Positions 1 through 7,450 of a stretch of DNA of 7,450 bases are shown one piece after another; the stretch's first letter is position 1, and each line of letters begins with the position of its first letter. The notes beneath the pieces were generated by a model that was not told the origin of the DNA, searched no databases, and saw only the letters and a list, made by a program, of their open reading frames with translations. A program made the position numbers and the translations under genes. This stretch comes from Actinomycetota bacterium (GTDB taxonomy: Bacteria; Actinomycetota; Thermoleophilia; Gaiellales; Gaiellaceae): NCBI GenBank assembly GCA_013816275.1, contig JACDER010000061.1, positions 1-7,450 on the forward strand. The letters run 5' to 3'.

Positions 1-1397
1 CCGCCGGGGCACTCGTGGCGGCCACGCTCGAGGGGCCGCCACGGATGGCAGTGCTCGCGCTCGCCCTCCTAGGCGCCGGCTGGCTCTGGGGCGGATTCCG
101 GCTGGATGCGCTCGACCGGAGCGTGCTGGTGACGAGGATCGGTCACGTCGACCGGACGCTGGCGGAGGTTGCCGCCCCCGCGCGCCACGGTCAATTCGCG
201 CTTCGATTGATGGTCGAGGTCAGGACCTTCGGATCGTTCTCACTGAACGAGCCCGCCCTGCTCGAGCTTCCGCTCGGCCGCGCTCCTCCGCAGGGAGCCG
301 TGATCGAGACGGTCGCCGAGGTCAAGCCGCCGCGCCCGCCTGAGAACGGGTTCGACGAGCGGGCCTGGCTGGGCCGCCAGGGCGTGCATGTCGTCCTGCA
401 CGGACGGGCCTGGAGCCAGATCGGCCGGCGCCACGGGATCGGAGGCCTCGCAGACGGTCTGCGCCGGTTCGTCCGGCGAGGGATTGCCCCTGGGCTCAAA
501 GGGGAGCGGGCGACCCTGATCGCGGGCGTGGTGCTCGGGTCCGACGAGAGCCTCTCCAAAGACCTGCAGGACCGGTTCAGACGCTCGGGTCTCTACCACC
601 TCCTGGCCGTCTCGGGACAGAACGTCGCGATCATCGCGGGTGCGATCCTGCTCCTCGCGGCCCTCGCGGGCATCCCCAGATGGCTCGGAGAGCTGGGCGT
701 GCTGGGCGCGATCGGCAGCTACGTGCTCGCCGTCGGGCTCCAGCCCTCGGTCGTCCGGGCCGGGATCGCGGGCGCTCTCGCCTCCCTCGCCTGGCTCGCC
801 TCACGCCCGAGAGACCGCTGGTACTTCCTGCTGGTGGCCGCGGCCGCGCTCCTCGCATGGAACCCGTACAACCTGCTCGAGCCCGGGTTCCAGCTCTCGT
901 TCGCGGCCGTCGGCGCCATCTTCGTCCTCGTCCCTCGAATCGAGCGGCGGCTCGAGGGGTATCCCGTACCGCGCCTGCTCGCGACTCCGGTCGCGGTCTC
1001 GACCGCGTGCGGCCTGTGCACGGCGCCGCTGCTGTGGCTCGACTTCGGGCGCGTGCCCGTGTACTCGGTGCTCGCCAACGCGCTCGCCGAGCCGGCGATG
1101 CCGTTTCTACTCGGTCTGGGCCTCGTATCGGCCCTGGTGCACCCGCTCGTTCCGGCGGTCGCGGAGGCGCTGGCATGGCTGAACGGCTGGTTCGCCGCCT
1201 ATCTCGCCTGGTGCGCGCGCCTCGTCGGAGGGCTCCCCCACTCCCAGGTGTCCTCGATCAGAGCGCTCTTCCTGCTCGCGGACGCGGGCGTGCTCGCCTG
1301 GACGGTGATGAAGCTCAGACGCCCGCGGCTCCGGCGTGCGGGCGAGCTCTGCGGCGCGGGCCTCGCCCTCGGGCTTGCCTGGCGGCTGCTCGGCTGA
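1..1397 (+). CDS. comEC: ComEC/Rec2-family competence membrane protein, 5' end cut by window edge
   Basis: Polytopic inner-membrane protein of the ComEC/Rec2 family, which forms the channel that carries single-stranded DNA into the cytoplasm during natural transformation. Residues are numbered from the GTG at 15. A hydrophobic segment (about 11-28) is followed by a soluble OB-like DUF4131 region (about 50-135) with the family-typical 'NGFDERAWLGRQGV' stretch. The Competence domain follows, with the signature GLYHLLAVSGQNV (192-204) and GFQLSF (291-296), and several membrane helices run to the C-terminus. The reading frame is open from base 3 with no upstream stop and the GTG at 15 has no good ribosome site, so the true start, and probably one or more N-terminal helices, lies outside the window. 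The protein ends after the membrane domain and lacks the C-terminal metallo-beta-lactamase domain of full-length ComEC. The family is certain; a role in transformation is inferred. holA follows 25 bp downstream. Confidence 0.9.
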   Translation, partial: AGALVAATLEGPPRMAVLALALLGAGWLWGGFRLDALDRSVLVTRIGHVDRTLAEVAAPARHGQFALRLMVEVRTFGSFSLNEPALLELPLGRAPPQGAVIETVAEVKPPRPPENGFDERAWLGRQGVHVVLHGRAWSQIGRRHGIGGLADGLRRFVRRGIAPGLKGERATLIAGVVLGSDESLSKDLQDRFRRSGLYHLLAVSGQNVAIIAGAILLLAALAGIPRWLGELGVLGAIGSYVLAVGLQPSVVRAGIAGALASLAWLASRPRDRWYFLLVAAAALLAWNPYNLLEPGFQLSFAAVGAIFVLVPRIERRLEGYPVPRLLATPVAVSTACGLCTAPLLWLDFGRVPVYSVLANALAEPAMPFLLGLGLVSALVHPLVPAVAEALAWLNGWFAAYLAWCARLVGGLPHSQVSSIRALFLLADAGVLAWTVMKLRRPRLRRAGELCGAGLALGLAWRLLG

Positions 1398-1406
1398 CGC
1401 TTCGCC

Positions 1407-1412
1407 TAATCT
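1407..1412 (+). promoter_or_regulatory. Possible -10 box for holA (weak)
   Basis: TAATCT fits the TAnnnT pattern and ends 10 bp before the holA GTG, which would give a leader of only about 3-4 nt. No convincing -35 hexamer lies 16-18 bp upstream. It sits in the 25-bp comEC-holA gap, where no Shine-Dalgarno sequence is visible either. Weak call, made mainly by analogy with the better murJ and hrcA cases. Confidence 0.25.
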
Positions 1413-1422
1413 TGACCTGACC

Positions 1423-2397
1423 GTGTCGGCCGACCTCAAGCCCGTGTACCTGCTCTCCGGCACCGATCGGCCGAAGATCGAGGAGGCGCTCCGCCGCCTC
1501 CGGGCCCGGGTCGGCGAAGGAGGAAGCGACGTGCTGTCGGCCGCCGAATCGAGCGGAGACGACGTCGTCGCCAGCTGCAACGCGCCGGGCCTGTTCGCGA
1601 TCGGAGCACGAGCCGTCGTCGTCAACCAGGTCGAGAGCTGGAAGGCGGCAGACGCGAAGGCTGTCGCCGCGTACCTCTCCGACCCTGCCCCCTCGACCGT
1701 CCTGGCGCTCGTCGGGATCGGCCTCAAGAAAGACTCGCCGCTGGCGAAGGCCTGCGCCAAGGTCGGCGAGCTCCTGTTCTACGACGTCCCGAAGTCGAAG
1801 CTCCCGACCTGGGTGGCCGAGCGCTTCCGTGCGCTCGGCGCCGGCGCAGATCGCGATGCTTGCCGCCTGCTCGTGGAGGTGGTGGGCGACAACGTGACCG
1901 AGCTGGAGACCGAGATCCACAAGCTCGCCACCTGGGCTGGCGGGGACACGGTCGATGCCGCGGCAGTGGAAGCGCTCGCCGCGGGCCGCGCGGAGGTTCC
2001 GATCTTTGCCCTGACCGATTCATGGGGAGCGCGCGACGTCGCGGCGGTTCTCCAGGCGGCCGAGTCCATTCTCGAACGACCGGAACGGACGCGGCGCGAC
2101 GAGGTCACGAGGATCGCGGCCCGTTTCGCCTCGCACGTCCAGACCGTGCGGGAGATCCAGGACCTGGCGACCGAGGGAGTGACTCCGCGAGAAGCGGCCT
2201 CCCGCCTGCGCCGCAATCCGTATTACGTGCAAAAGCTCTTCGCCCAAGCGGCGAACTTCAGCGCGGAGGAGCTCGGAAGCGCGCTCGTCCGTGCTGCGGC
2301 GCTCGATCTGGCCGTCAAGGGCGGCTCGAGACTCCCGACCGAGCTCGAGCTCGACCGCGGGCTGGCGGATGCAACGCTCGCGCGCGCGAACAGCTGA
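1423..2397 (+). CDS. holA: DNA polymerase III subunit delta (clamp loader)
   Basis: Delta subunit of the DNA polymerase III clamp loader, which opens the beta sliding clamp so that it can be loaded on primed DNA. The 324-residue product matches the usual length. The N-terminus KPVYLLSGTDRPKIEEAL is typical of the family. It is followed by the segment with GLFAIGARAVVVNQVESW, where delta proteins carry their core beta strand. The central helical region contains VVGDNVTELETEIHKLATW, the conserved delta motif, and VPIFALTDS. The C-terminal collar domain includes RRNPYYVQKLFAQAANFS and ends in ELELDRGLAD. GTG at 1423 is chosen because family homology begins there; the frame stays open further upstream to 1336, but that would overlap comEC and add low-complexity residues. 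No Shine-Dalgarno sequence is seen. It may be co-transcribed with comEC, an order common in bacteria. It converges on rpsT, six bases away. Confidence 0.93.
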   Translation: MSADLKPVYLLSGTDRPKIEEALRRLRARVGEGGSDVLSAAESSGDDVVASCNAPGLFAIGARAVVVNQVESWKAADAKAVAAYLSDPAPSTVLALVGIGLKKDSPLAKACAKVGELLFYDVPKSKLPTWVAERFRALGAGADRDACRLLVEVVGDNVTELETEIHKLATWAGGDTVDAAAVEALAAGRAEVPIFALTDSWGARDVAAVLQAAESILERPERTRRDEVTRIAARFASHVQTVREIQDLATEGVTPREAASRLRRNPYYVQKLFAQAANFSAEELGSALVRAAALDLAVKGGSRLPTELELDRGLADATLARANS

Positions 2398-2403
2398 GGC
2401 GAG

Positions 2404-2664
2404 CTAGGAGCGGCCGGCGAGTCGCGCGGCTTGTGCCTTCTTGCGCGCGGCCGTGTTCCTGTGCAAAGCGCCGTGGGACGCAGCCTTGTCGATCCAGCGA
2501 ACGAGCTCGCGGTGCTCGGTGGCGACCGCCTGATCGTCTCCATCGGAGACGGCGCGCTCGAGCCGCCGCGTCACGGTCTTCACCGTCGAGCGGTAGCGCA
2601 GGTTCTCGAGCCGCTGACGGCCCGCGATCCGCATCCTCTTCTTCTGTTGTTCGATGTTCGGCAT
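2404..2664 (-). CDS. rpsT: 30S ribosomal protein S20
   Basis: Primary-binding protein of the 30S subunit that contacts 16S rRNA and stabilises the body of the small subunit. The 86-residue product starts MPNIEQQKKRMRIAGRQRLE, typical of S20, and is rich in Lys and Arg. It continues through the helical-bundle segment (RYRSTVKTVTRRLERAV) and the C-terminal HRNTAARKKAQAARL, where S20 proteins carry the conserved 'hkN.aaRkkSrla' motif. The frame is open 14 codons further upstream, but the family start is the ATG at 2664. No Shine-Dalgarno sequence precedes it; the leader instead holds a GC hairpin. It is the only gene here on the minus strand. Neighbours holA and lepA are its usual companions in Gram-positive genomes, where it is generally a stand-alone transcript. 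Confidence 0.95.
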   Translation of the reverse strand: MPNIEQQKKRMRIAGRQRLENLRYRSTVKTVTRRLERAVSDGDDQAVATEHRELVRWIDKAASHGALHRNTAARKKAQAARLAGRS

Positions 2665-2670
2665 AGCGTG

Positions 2671-2690
2671 AAAACGCCCGCTGTGCGGGC
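2671..2690 (-). promoter_or_regulatory. GC hairpin followed by TTTT in the rpsT leader
   Basis: Read on the minus strand, GCCCGC-ACA-GCGGGC is a perfect 6-bp stem with a 3-nt loop, followed by GTTTT and then six bases to the rpsT ATG. It resembles a short intrinsic terminator, but if the promoter at 2697-2705 is right the hairpin starts at the +1 base, too early for ordinary attenuation. A 5'-end mRNA-stabilising stem or an S20 autoregulatory site are alternatives. The structure is read directly from sequence; its function is unknown. Confidence 0.5.
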
Positions 2691-2696
2691 AAAGCG

Positions 2697-2705
2697 ATCG
2701 TAGCA
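2697..2705 (-). promoter_or_regulatory. Probable rpsT promoter, extended -10 (TGCTACGAT)
   Basis: On the minus strand TACGAT (2702 down to 2697) is preceded by TGC, giving an extended -10 element. This could explain the lack of a recognisable -35 hexamer. The predicted start site is near 2690, giving a leader of about 26 nt that begins at the hairpin. It lies in the divergent rpsT-murJ intergenic region, back to back with the murJ promoter. Confidence 0.5.
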
Positions 2706-2731
2706 AAGCCGAATCGACCGCCTCCGCACCG

Positions 2732-2768
2732 TTGGGAGACGACCAGGCCGATTCCTATACTCGCCCGC
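2732..2768 (+). promoter_or_regulatory. Probable murJ promoter giving a leaderless mRNA
   Basis: A -35 box TTGGGA (2732-2737, 4 of 6 bases matching TTGACA) is separated by 18 bp from a -10 box TATACT (2756-2761, 5 of 6 matching TATAAT). Seven bases then precede the murJ GTG at 2769, so the expected transcription start is the first base of the start codon. No Shine-Dalgarno sequence is present. This is the best promoter in the window, and it probably drives murJ, lepA and hemW. Confidence 0.65.
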
Positions 2769-4343
2769 GTGGAAGAGCCCTACCGCGGTCGTCGGCTCGC
2801 CTGGTCCGCGGTCATCTTCGCTCTCGCAACCGCGCTCTCGCGGATCCTTGGGCTCGTCCGGGAGAGCGTGACGGCGTACCTCTTCGGCGCGTCGGGGAAG
2901 ATCAACGCCTTCACGGTCGCGTTCCAGGTGCCGAACACGGCCCGGAACCTGCTCGCCGACTCGGCCGTCTCCTCGGTATTCGTCCCCGTCTTCAGCGAGC
3001 TGCTGGAGAAGGGAGAGCGGAAGCGGGCCTGGCGAGTCGCCTCGACGCTGTTCTGGCTGATCCTGCTCGGGCTGACCGGGCTGACGGCGCTCTTCATCCT
3101 GCTCGCTCCCTGGATCATGTCCGTGTTCGGCCAGCCCGGCGGCGACGAGGCGCTGACGGTCGGGCTTTCCCGCGTGCTGTTCCCCACGGTGGTCCTGCTC
3201 GGGCTGTCCGGGATCATCGTCGGGATCCTGAACAGCTACGAGCACTTCACGGTGCCGGCGCTGACGCCGGTCGCATGGAACCTCGTGATCATTCTCGGGC
3301 TCGTCATCGGCGTACCGCAGACCGACAAGGTCGACGCGAAGCTCTACATCTACGCGGGAGCGGTGCTGCTCGGAACGATCGTCCAGGTCCTCCTCCCCCT
3401 TCCCTGGCTCCGCGGCCGCGACGACCGCCTCCACATGGTCCTCGACTGGCGCGATCCCGCCGTCAAGCAGACGCTGAAGCTGATCCTCCCGGTCACGCTC
3501 GGGCTCGGCCTGATCAACTTCAACACGCTGATCGACACGCTGTTCGCGTCCCGCCTGATCGATCCCGAGCTGGCGCCGACGGCGATCGACAAGGCCTACC
3601 GGCTCTACCTGTTGCCGCAGGGGATCTTCTCGATCGCGATCGCGACCGTCCTCTTCCCGTCCCTTTCCCGGCTCGCCGCTCGCCGAGATCACGAAGGCTT
3701 CGCGAACACGGTCGGCCTCGGCCTCCGCCAGATCGCCTTCACCCTCGTGCCGGCCAGCGTCGTCTCCGCAGTCCTCGCCGAGCCGATCGTGCGCCTCGTC
3801 TACCAGCGCGGCGCATTCACGCCGTACCAGACAAGCGTGGTGGCCGGAGCGCTCGCGGCCTTCTCCGCTGGGCTCGTGTTCAACGGGGCGATGCTGATGC
3901 TGAGCCGGACCTTCTTCAGCCTGCAGTCGAACTGGCTTCCGACGATGGTGGCCCTCGCAAACCTCGGCGTCAACGCCGGTCTCGACGCGGTTTTCTACCG
4001 GTTCGGCATCTGGGGGATCCCGCTCTCGACCTCCCTGGTCAATCTCGGTGGGACGATCGCGTTGATCGCCATCCTCCAGCGGCGCGAGCAACGGATTTCC
4101 CTTGCCCGGACCGCGCGCGCCACCGCGCTCATCTGCGTCGCCTCGGCGCTGCTCGCGGGCGTTGCCTTCGGCGTCTGGGACGGGCTCGACCACCTCGTTG
4201 GACGCTCGTTCGGAGGACAGTTGATCTCGCTCGGTCTCGCCCTCGGAGCAGGCATCGCGTTCTACGTCGTTTCTTGCAATTTGCTGGGAGTTCGCGAGCT
4301 GCAGACGTTGCTATCGTTGCGAAGCCGCTCTCGCCCGAGCTGA
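2769..4343 (+). CDS. murJ: MurJ lipid II flippase (MviN family)
   Basis: Integral membrane protein of the MOP exporter superfamily that flips lipid II, the peptidoglycan precursor, to the outer face of the cytoplasmic membrane. The 524 residues are normal for MurJ and hydrophobic stretches run along the whole length, fitting about 14 helices. The N-terminal SRILGLVRE (24-32) and [14 protein letters not shown] (51-64) are family signatures. By hand alignment with E. coli MurJ, Arg25, Arg31, Arg59 and Arg278 match R18, R24, R52 and R270, the charged residues of the central cavity. The position of E. coli D39 is Asn46 here. The segment [20 protein letters not shown] (283-302) is the conserved region following Arg278. 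The GTG start is supported by homology starting soon after it and by a promoter placed exactly upstream. lepA follows after 7 bp. Some family members have other or unknown cargo, but the conserved arginines favour lipid II. Confidence 0.92.
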   Translation: MEEPYRGRRLAWSAVIFALATALSRILGLVRESVTAYLFGASGKINAFTVAFQVPNTARNLLADSAVSSVFVPVFSELLEKGERKRAWRVASTLFWLILLGLTGLTALFILLAPWIMSVFGQPGGDEALTVGLSRVLFPTVVLLGLSGIIVGILNSYEHFTVPALTPVAWNLVIILGLVIGVPQTDKVDAKLYIYAGAVLLGTIVQVLLPLPWLRGRDDRLHMVLDWRDPAVKQTLKLILPVTLGLGLINFNTLIDTLFASRLIDPELAPTAIDKAYRLYLLPQGIFSIAIATVLFPSLSRLAARRDHEGFANTVGLGLRQIAFTLVPASVVSAVLAEPIVRLVYQRGAFTPYQTSVVAGALAAFSAGLVFNGAMLMLSRTFFSLQSNWLPTMVALANLGVNAGLDAVFYRFGIWGIPLSTSLVNLGGTIALIAILQRREQRISLARTARATALICVASALLAGVAFGVWDGLDHLVGRSFGGQLISLGLALGAGIAFYVVSCNLLGVRELQTLLSLRSRSRPS

Positions 4344-4350
4344 TCTTGCC

Positions 4351-6134
<1,784 letters not shown>

Positions 6135-6138
<4 letters not shown>

Positions 6139-7277
6139 CGACGGCAGCGGCGGCGGGTCGCGTTCGCCACCTCTACGTCCACCTCCCGTTCTGCGCGCAC
6201 CGCTGCGGGTACTGCGACTTCGTCACGGTCGTTGGCCGTCGCGGGAGCCACGGCTCTTACGTCGATGCCCTGATCGGCGAGCTCGGGCTCGAGCGCAACC
6301 TCCTCGCGCCCGACCTCGAGACCGTCTTCCTCGGCGGTGGGACGCCCACGTTCACAGATGCCCAGGAGCTGGAGCGGCTCCTGTCCGCGCTGCCTGCGGG
6401 GCGAGAGGTGACCGTCGAGGCGAATCCCGAGACGGTCACGGCCGCCGTCGCGAAGCAGCTCCGGAGCTGCGGCGTCAACCGGGTCTCCCTCGGCGCCCAG
6501 AGCTTCCAGCCGGAGCTGCTCCGTGTGCTCGAGCGCCGCGCGGGCCCGGATGCCGTCCGCAGCGCGTTCTACTATCTTCGTGATGCCAGTTTTGAAAACA
6601 TCTCCGTCGATCTCCTGTACGGGATCCCCGGCCAGAGCCCCTCCGACCTCGATCGCGATCTGAGCGAAGCGCTGGCGCTCGGGCCAGAGCACCTCTCCTG
6701 CTACGAGCTCGAGGCGAAGCCGGGAACGCGGTTCACCTACCGGCACGGCGCTGAGCTCTCGCGCCAGGCTGACGCGATGGAGACCTACTTCGAGCGGGTG
6801 GTCGCAACGCTGACCGCGTCCGGATACCGCTGGTACGAGACGGCCAACTTCTGCCTCGGGCCGGATCGAGCCGGCGGACGCGATCTCCGGGCCCGTCACA
6901 ACCTCGGCTACTGGCTCGGTCGGGACTACCTCGGCATCGGCCTCGGTGCGGTTTCGACAATCGAAGGCGTTCGTCGCCGGAACACGCCCCGGCTTCAGGC
7001 CTACGTCACGGCGGTCACGGCCGGAGCTCCGCCACCCAGGGAGTTGGAGCTCCTGGACGGGCACGTGCGCTCGCGGGAGCGGCTCATGCTCGGCCTGCGG
7101 CTCGACGACCCGCTTCTCCTCGAGGGCGTCGCGTCCGCAATCGACCGCACGGCGCTCGGGCGCATGGAACGACTGGGCCTCGTCTGCCAGACGGGAGGCT
7201 CGGGCGGGCCGGCACTGATGCTCACGCGGCGAGGCCGGATGCTCGGCGGCGCGGTCACCGCCGAGCTCCTGGCGTAA
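6135..7277 (+). CDS. hemW: HemW, radical SAM heme chaperone (HemN-like)
   Basis: Radical SAM protein of the HemW family, which binds heme and delivers it to target proteins; it was long annotated as oxygen-independent coproporphyrinogen oxidase. The 380 residues match HemW length. The cluster-binding motif is Cys20-x3-Cys24-x2-Cys27 followed by Asp-Phe. True HemN has a fourth cysteine two residues later (CxC), and its absence here argues for HemW. Other motifs are the SAM-binding LGGGTPT (66-72), [28 protein letters not shown] and [12 protein letters not shown]. The C-terminal part has the HemN_C features [19 protein letters not shown] and [13 protein letters not shown], and then a winged-helix-like tail. 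ATG 6135 overlaps the lepA stop as ATGA, so the two are almost certainly co-transcribed and coupled. Heme chaperone activity is inferred from the family; no heme-binding test is possible here. Confidence 0.93.
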
Positions 7278-7288
7278 AATCCCTGCAA
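7275..7288 (+). promoter_or_regulatory. Probable -10 box of hrcA, leaderless arrangement
   Basis: TAAAAT (7275-7280, 5 of 6 matching TATAAT) begins with the hemW stop codon TAA and ends 8 bp before the hrcA ATG, so transcription would start at or next to the start codon. The best -35 candidate, CGGTCA (7252-7257, 17-bp spacing), matches only 3 of 6. No Shine-Dalgarno sequence and no CIRCE inverted repeat (TTAGCACTC...GAGTGCTAA) is seen in the roughly 100 bases upstream. Confidence 0.5.
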
Positions 7289-7450
7289 ATGGCGTTTGAA
7301 TCCATTCGCTTGACGCCGCGTCAGCAGGAGATCCTGCGCCGTGTCGTCCAGGAGTACGTCGCGACGGGCCAGCCCGTCGGCTCCAAGAGCCTGGTCGAGC
7401 GCTGGTCCCTGCCGGTGTCGGCGTCGACCGTCCGCAACGAACTCGCGGAG
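7289..7450 (+). CDS. hrcA: Heat-inducible transcription repressor HrcA, N-terminal part
   Basis: First 54 codons of HrcA, the repressor that binds CIRCE operators and controls groE and often dnaK operons; GroEL activity keeps it folded. The visible part is the winged-helix DNA-binding domain. [20 protein letters not shown] (8-27) followed by [11 protein letters not shown] and [14 protein letters not shown] is a very strong family match, the last stretch covering the recognition helix. The gene runs off the right edge, so the GAF-like dimerisation domain is not visible. The ATG is 11 bp after the hemW stop and has no Shine-Dalgarno sequence. In most Gram-positive genomes hrcA is followed by dnaJ or by grpE-dnaK-dnaJ, which would be expected just beyond the window. 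Confidence 0.95.
   Translation, partial: MAFESIRLTPRQQEILRRVVQEYVATGQPVGSKSLVERWSLPVSASTVRNELAE

Noticed and set aside
2341..2352. 12-bp perfect palindrome GAGCTCGAGCTC near the end of holA
   Set aside because: It encodes Glu-Leu-Glu-Leu with the preferred codons GAG and CTC. Similar GAGCTC/CTCGAG strings occur throughout the window, so it is a codon-usage effect and not an operator.
2404..2706. Longer rpsT reading frame starting at 2706
   Set aside because: The 14 extra residues have no match to S20 N-termini, and they run through the hairpin and the predicted -10 box. ATG 2664 gives the classic S20 start.
3631..3646. GCGATCGC octamer inside a GATCGCGATCGC run in murJ, resembling the cyanobacterial HIP1 repeat
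   Set aside because: It encodes alternating Ile-Ala in a membrane helix (ATC GCG ATC GCG). I did not notice it at regular spacing elsewhere in the window, and the gene content does not suggest a cyanobacterium.
2580..4193. Very long open frame on the minus strand (537 codons) opposite murJ
   Set aside because: The translation is low-complexity Asp/Glu/Arg/Gln-rich with no family resemblance. It arises from the GC-biased third positions of murJ on the other strand and also overlaps the rpsT start region. MurJ is unambiguous on the plus strand.
4317..4346. Possible separate lepA promoter: TTGCGA, 18 bp, TGATCT
   Set aside because: The second base of the -10 is G instead of the key A, and it ends only 4 bp before the GTG, so the start site would fall inside the coding region. 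Co-transcription with murJ is simpler.

Overview
This window is GC-rich, densely coded and bacterial. It carries a conserved housekeeping cluster in the order comEC (partial) > holA > < rpsT, murJ > lepA > hemW > hrcA (partial). The backbone holA-rpsT-lepA-hemW-hrcA is a classic order in Gram-positive bacteria (Firmicutes and Actinomycetota). The strong G/C third-position bias, the GTG starts, the near absence of Shine-Dalgarno sequences and the actinobacterial-looking -10 boxes placed directly before start codons suggest a high-GC actinomycetote. A deep lineage such as Thermoleophilia is plausible, but that is inference and cannot be proved from this window.

Left part (1-2400): the 3' portion of a ComEC-type DNA-uptake channel gene, then holA (DNA polymerase III delta, the clamp-loader subunit). 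rpsT (ribosomal protein S20) lies on the opposite strand, converging on holA with only six bases between the two stop codons.

Centre (2665-2768): a 104-bp divergent intergenic region. Toward rpsT there is an extended -10 box followed by a perfect GC hairpin at the predicted 5' end of the mRNA. Toward murJ there is a near-consensus promoter whose predicted start site is the GTG codon itself.

Right part (2769-7450): murJ (lipid II flippase), lepA (elongation factor 4) and hemW (radical-SAM heme chaperone) lie head to tail, with a 7-bp gap and then an ATGA overlap, so they probably form one transcript. hrcA (heat-shock repressor) begins 11 bp after hemW, and its probable -10 box overlaps the hemW stop codon. 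Only its first 54 codons are in the window.

Functionally the region groups replication (holA), translation (rpsT, lepA), wall synthesis (murJ), heme delivery (hemW), DNA uptake (comEC) and stress control (hrcA). I found no mobile element, CRISPR array, tRNA or rRNA gene, or defence system, and no convincing undescribed system. The points most worth a second look are the leaderless-looking starts of murJ and hrcA, the hairpin in the rpsT leader, murJ placed inside the rpsT-lepA cluster, and a ComEC with no metallo-beta-lactamase domain.
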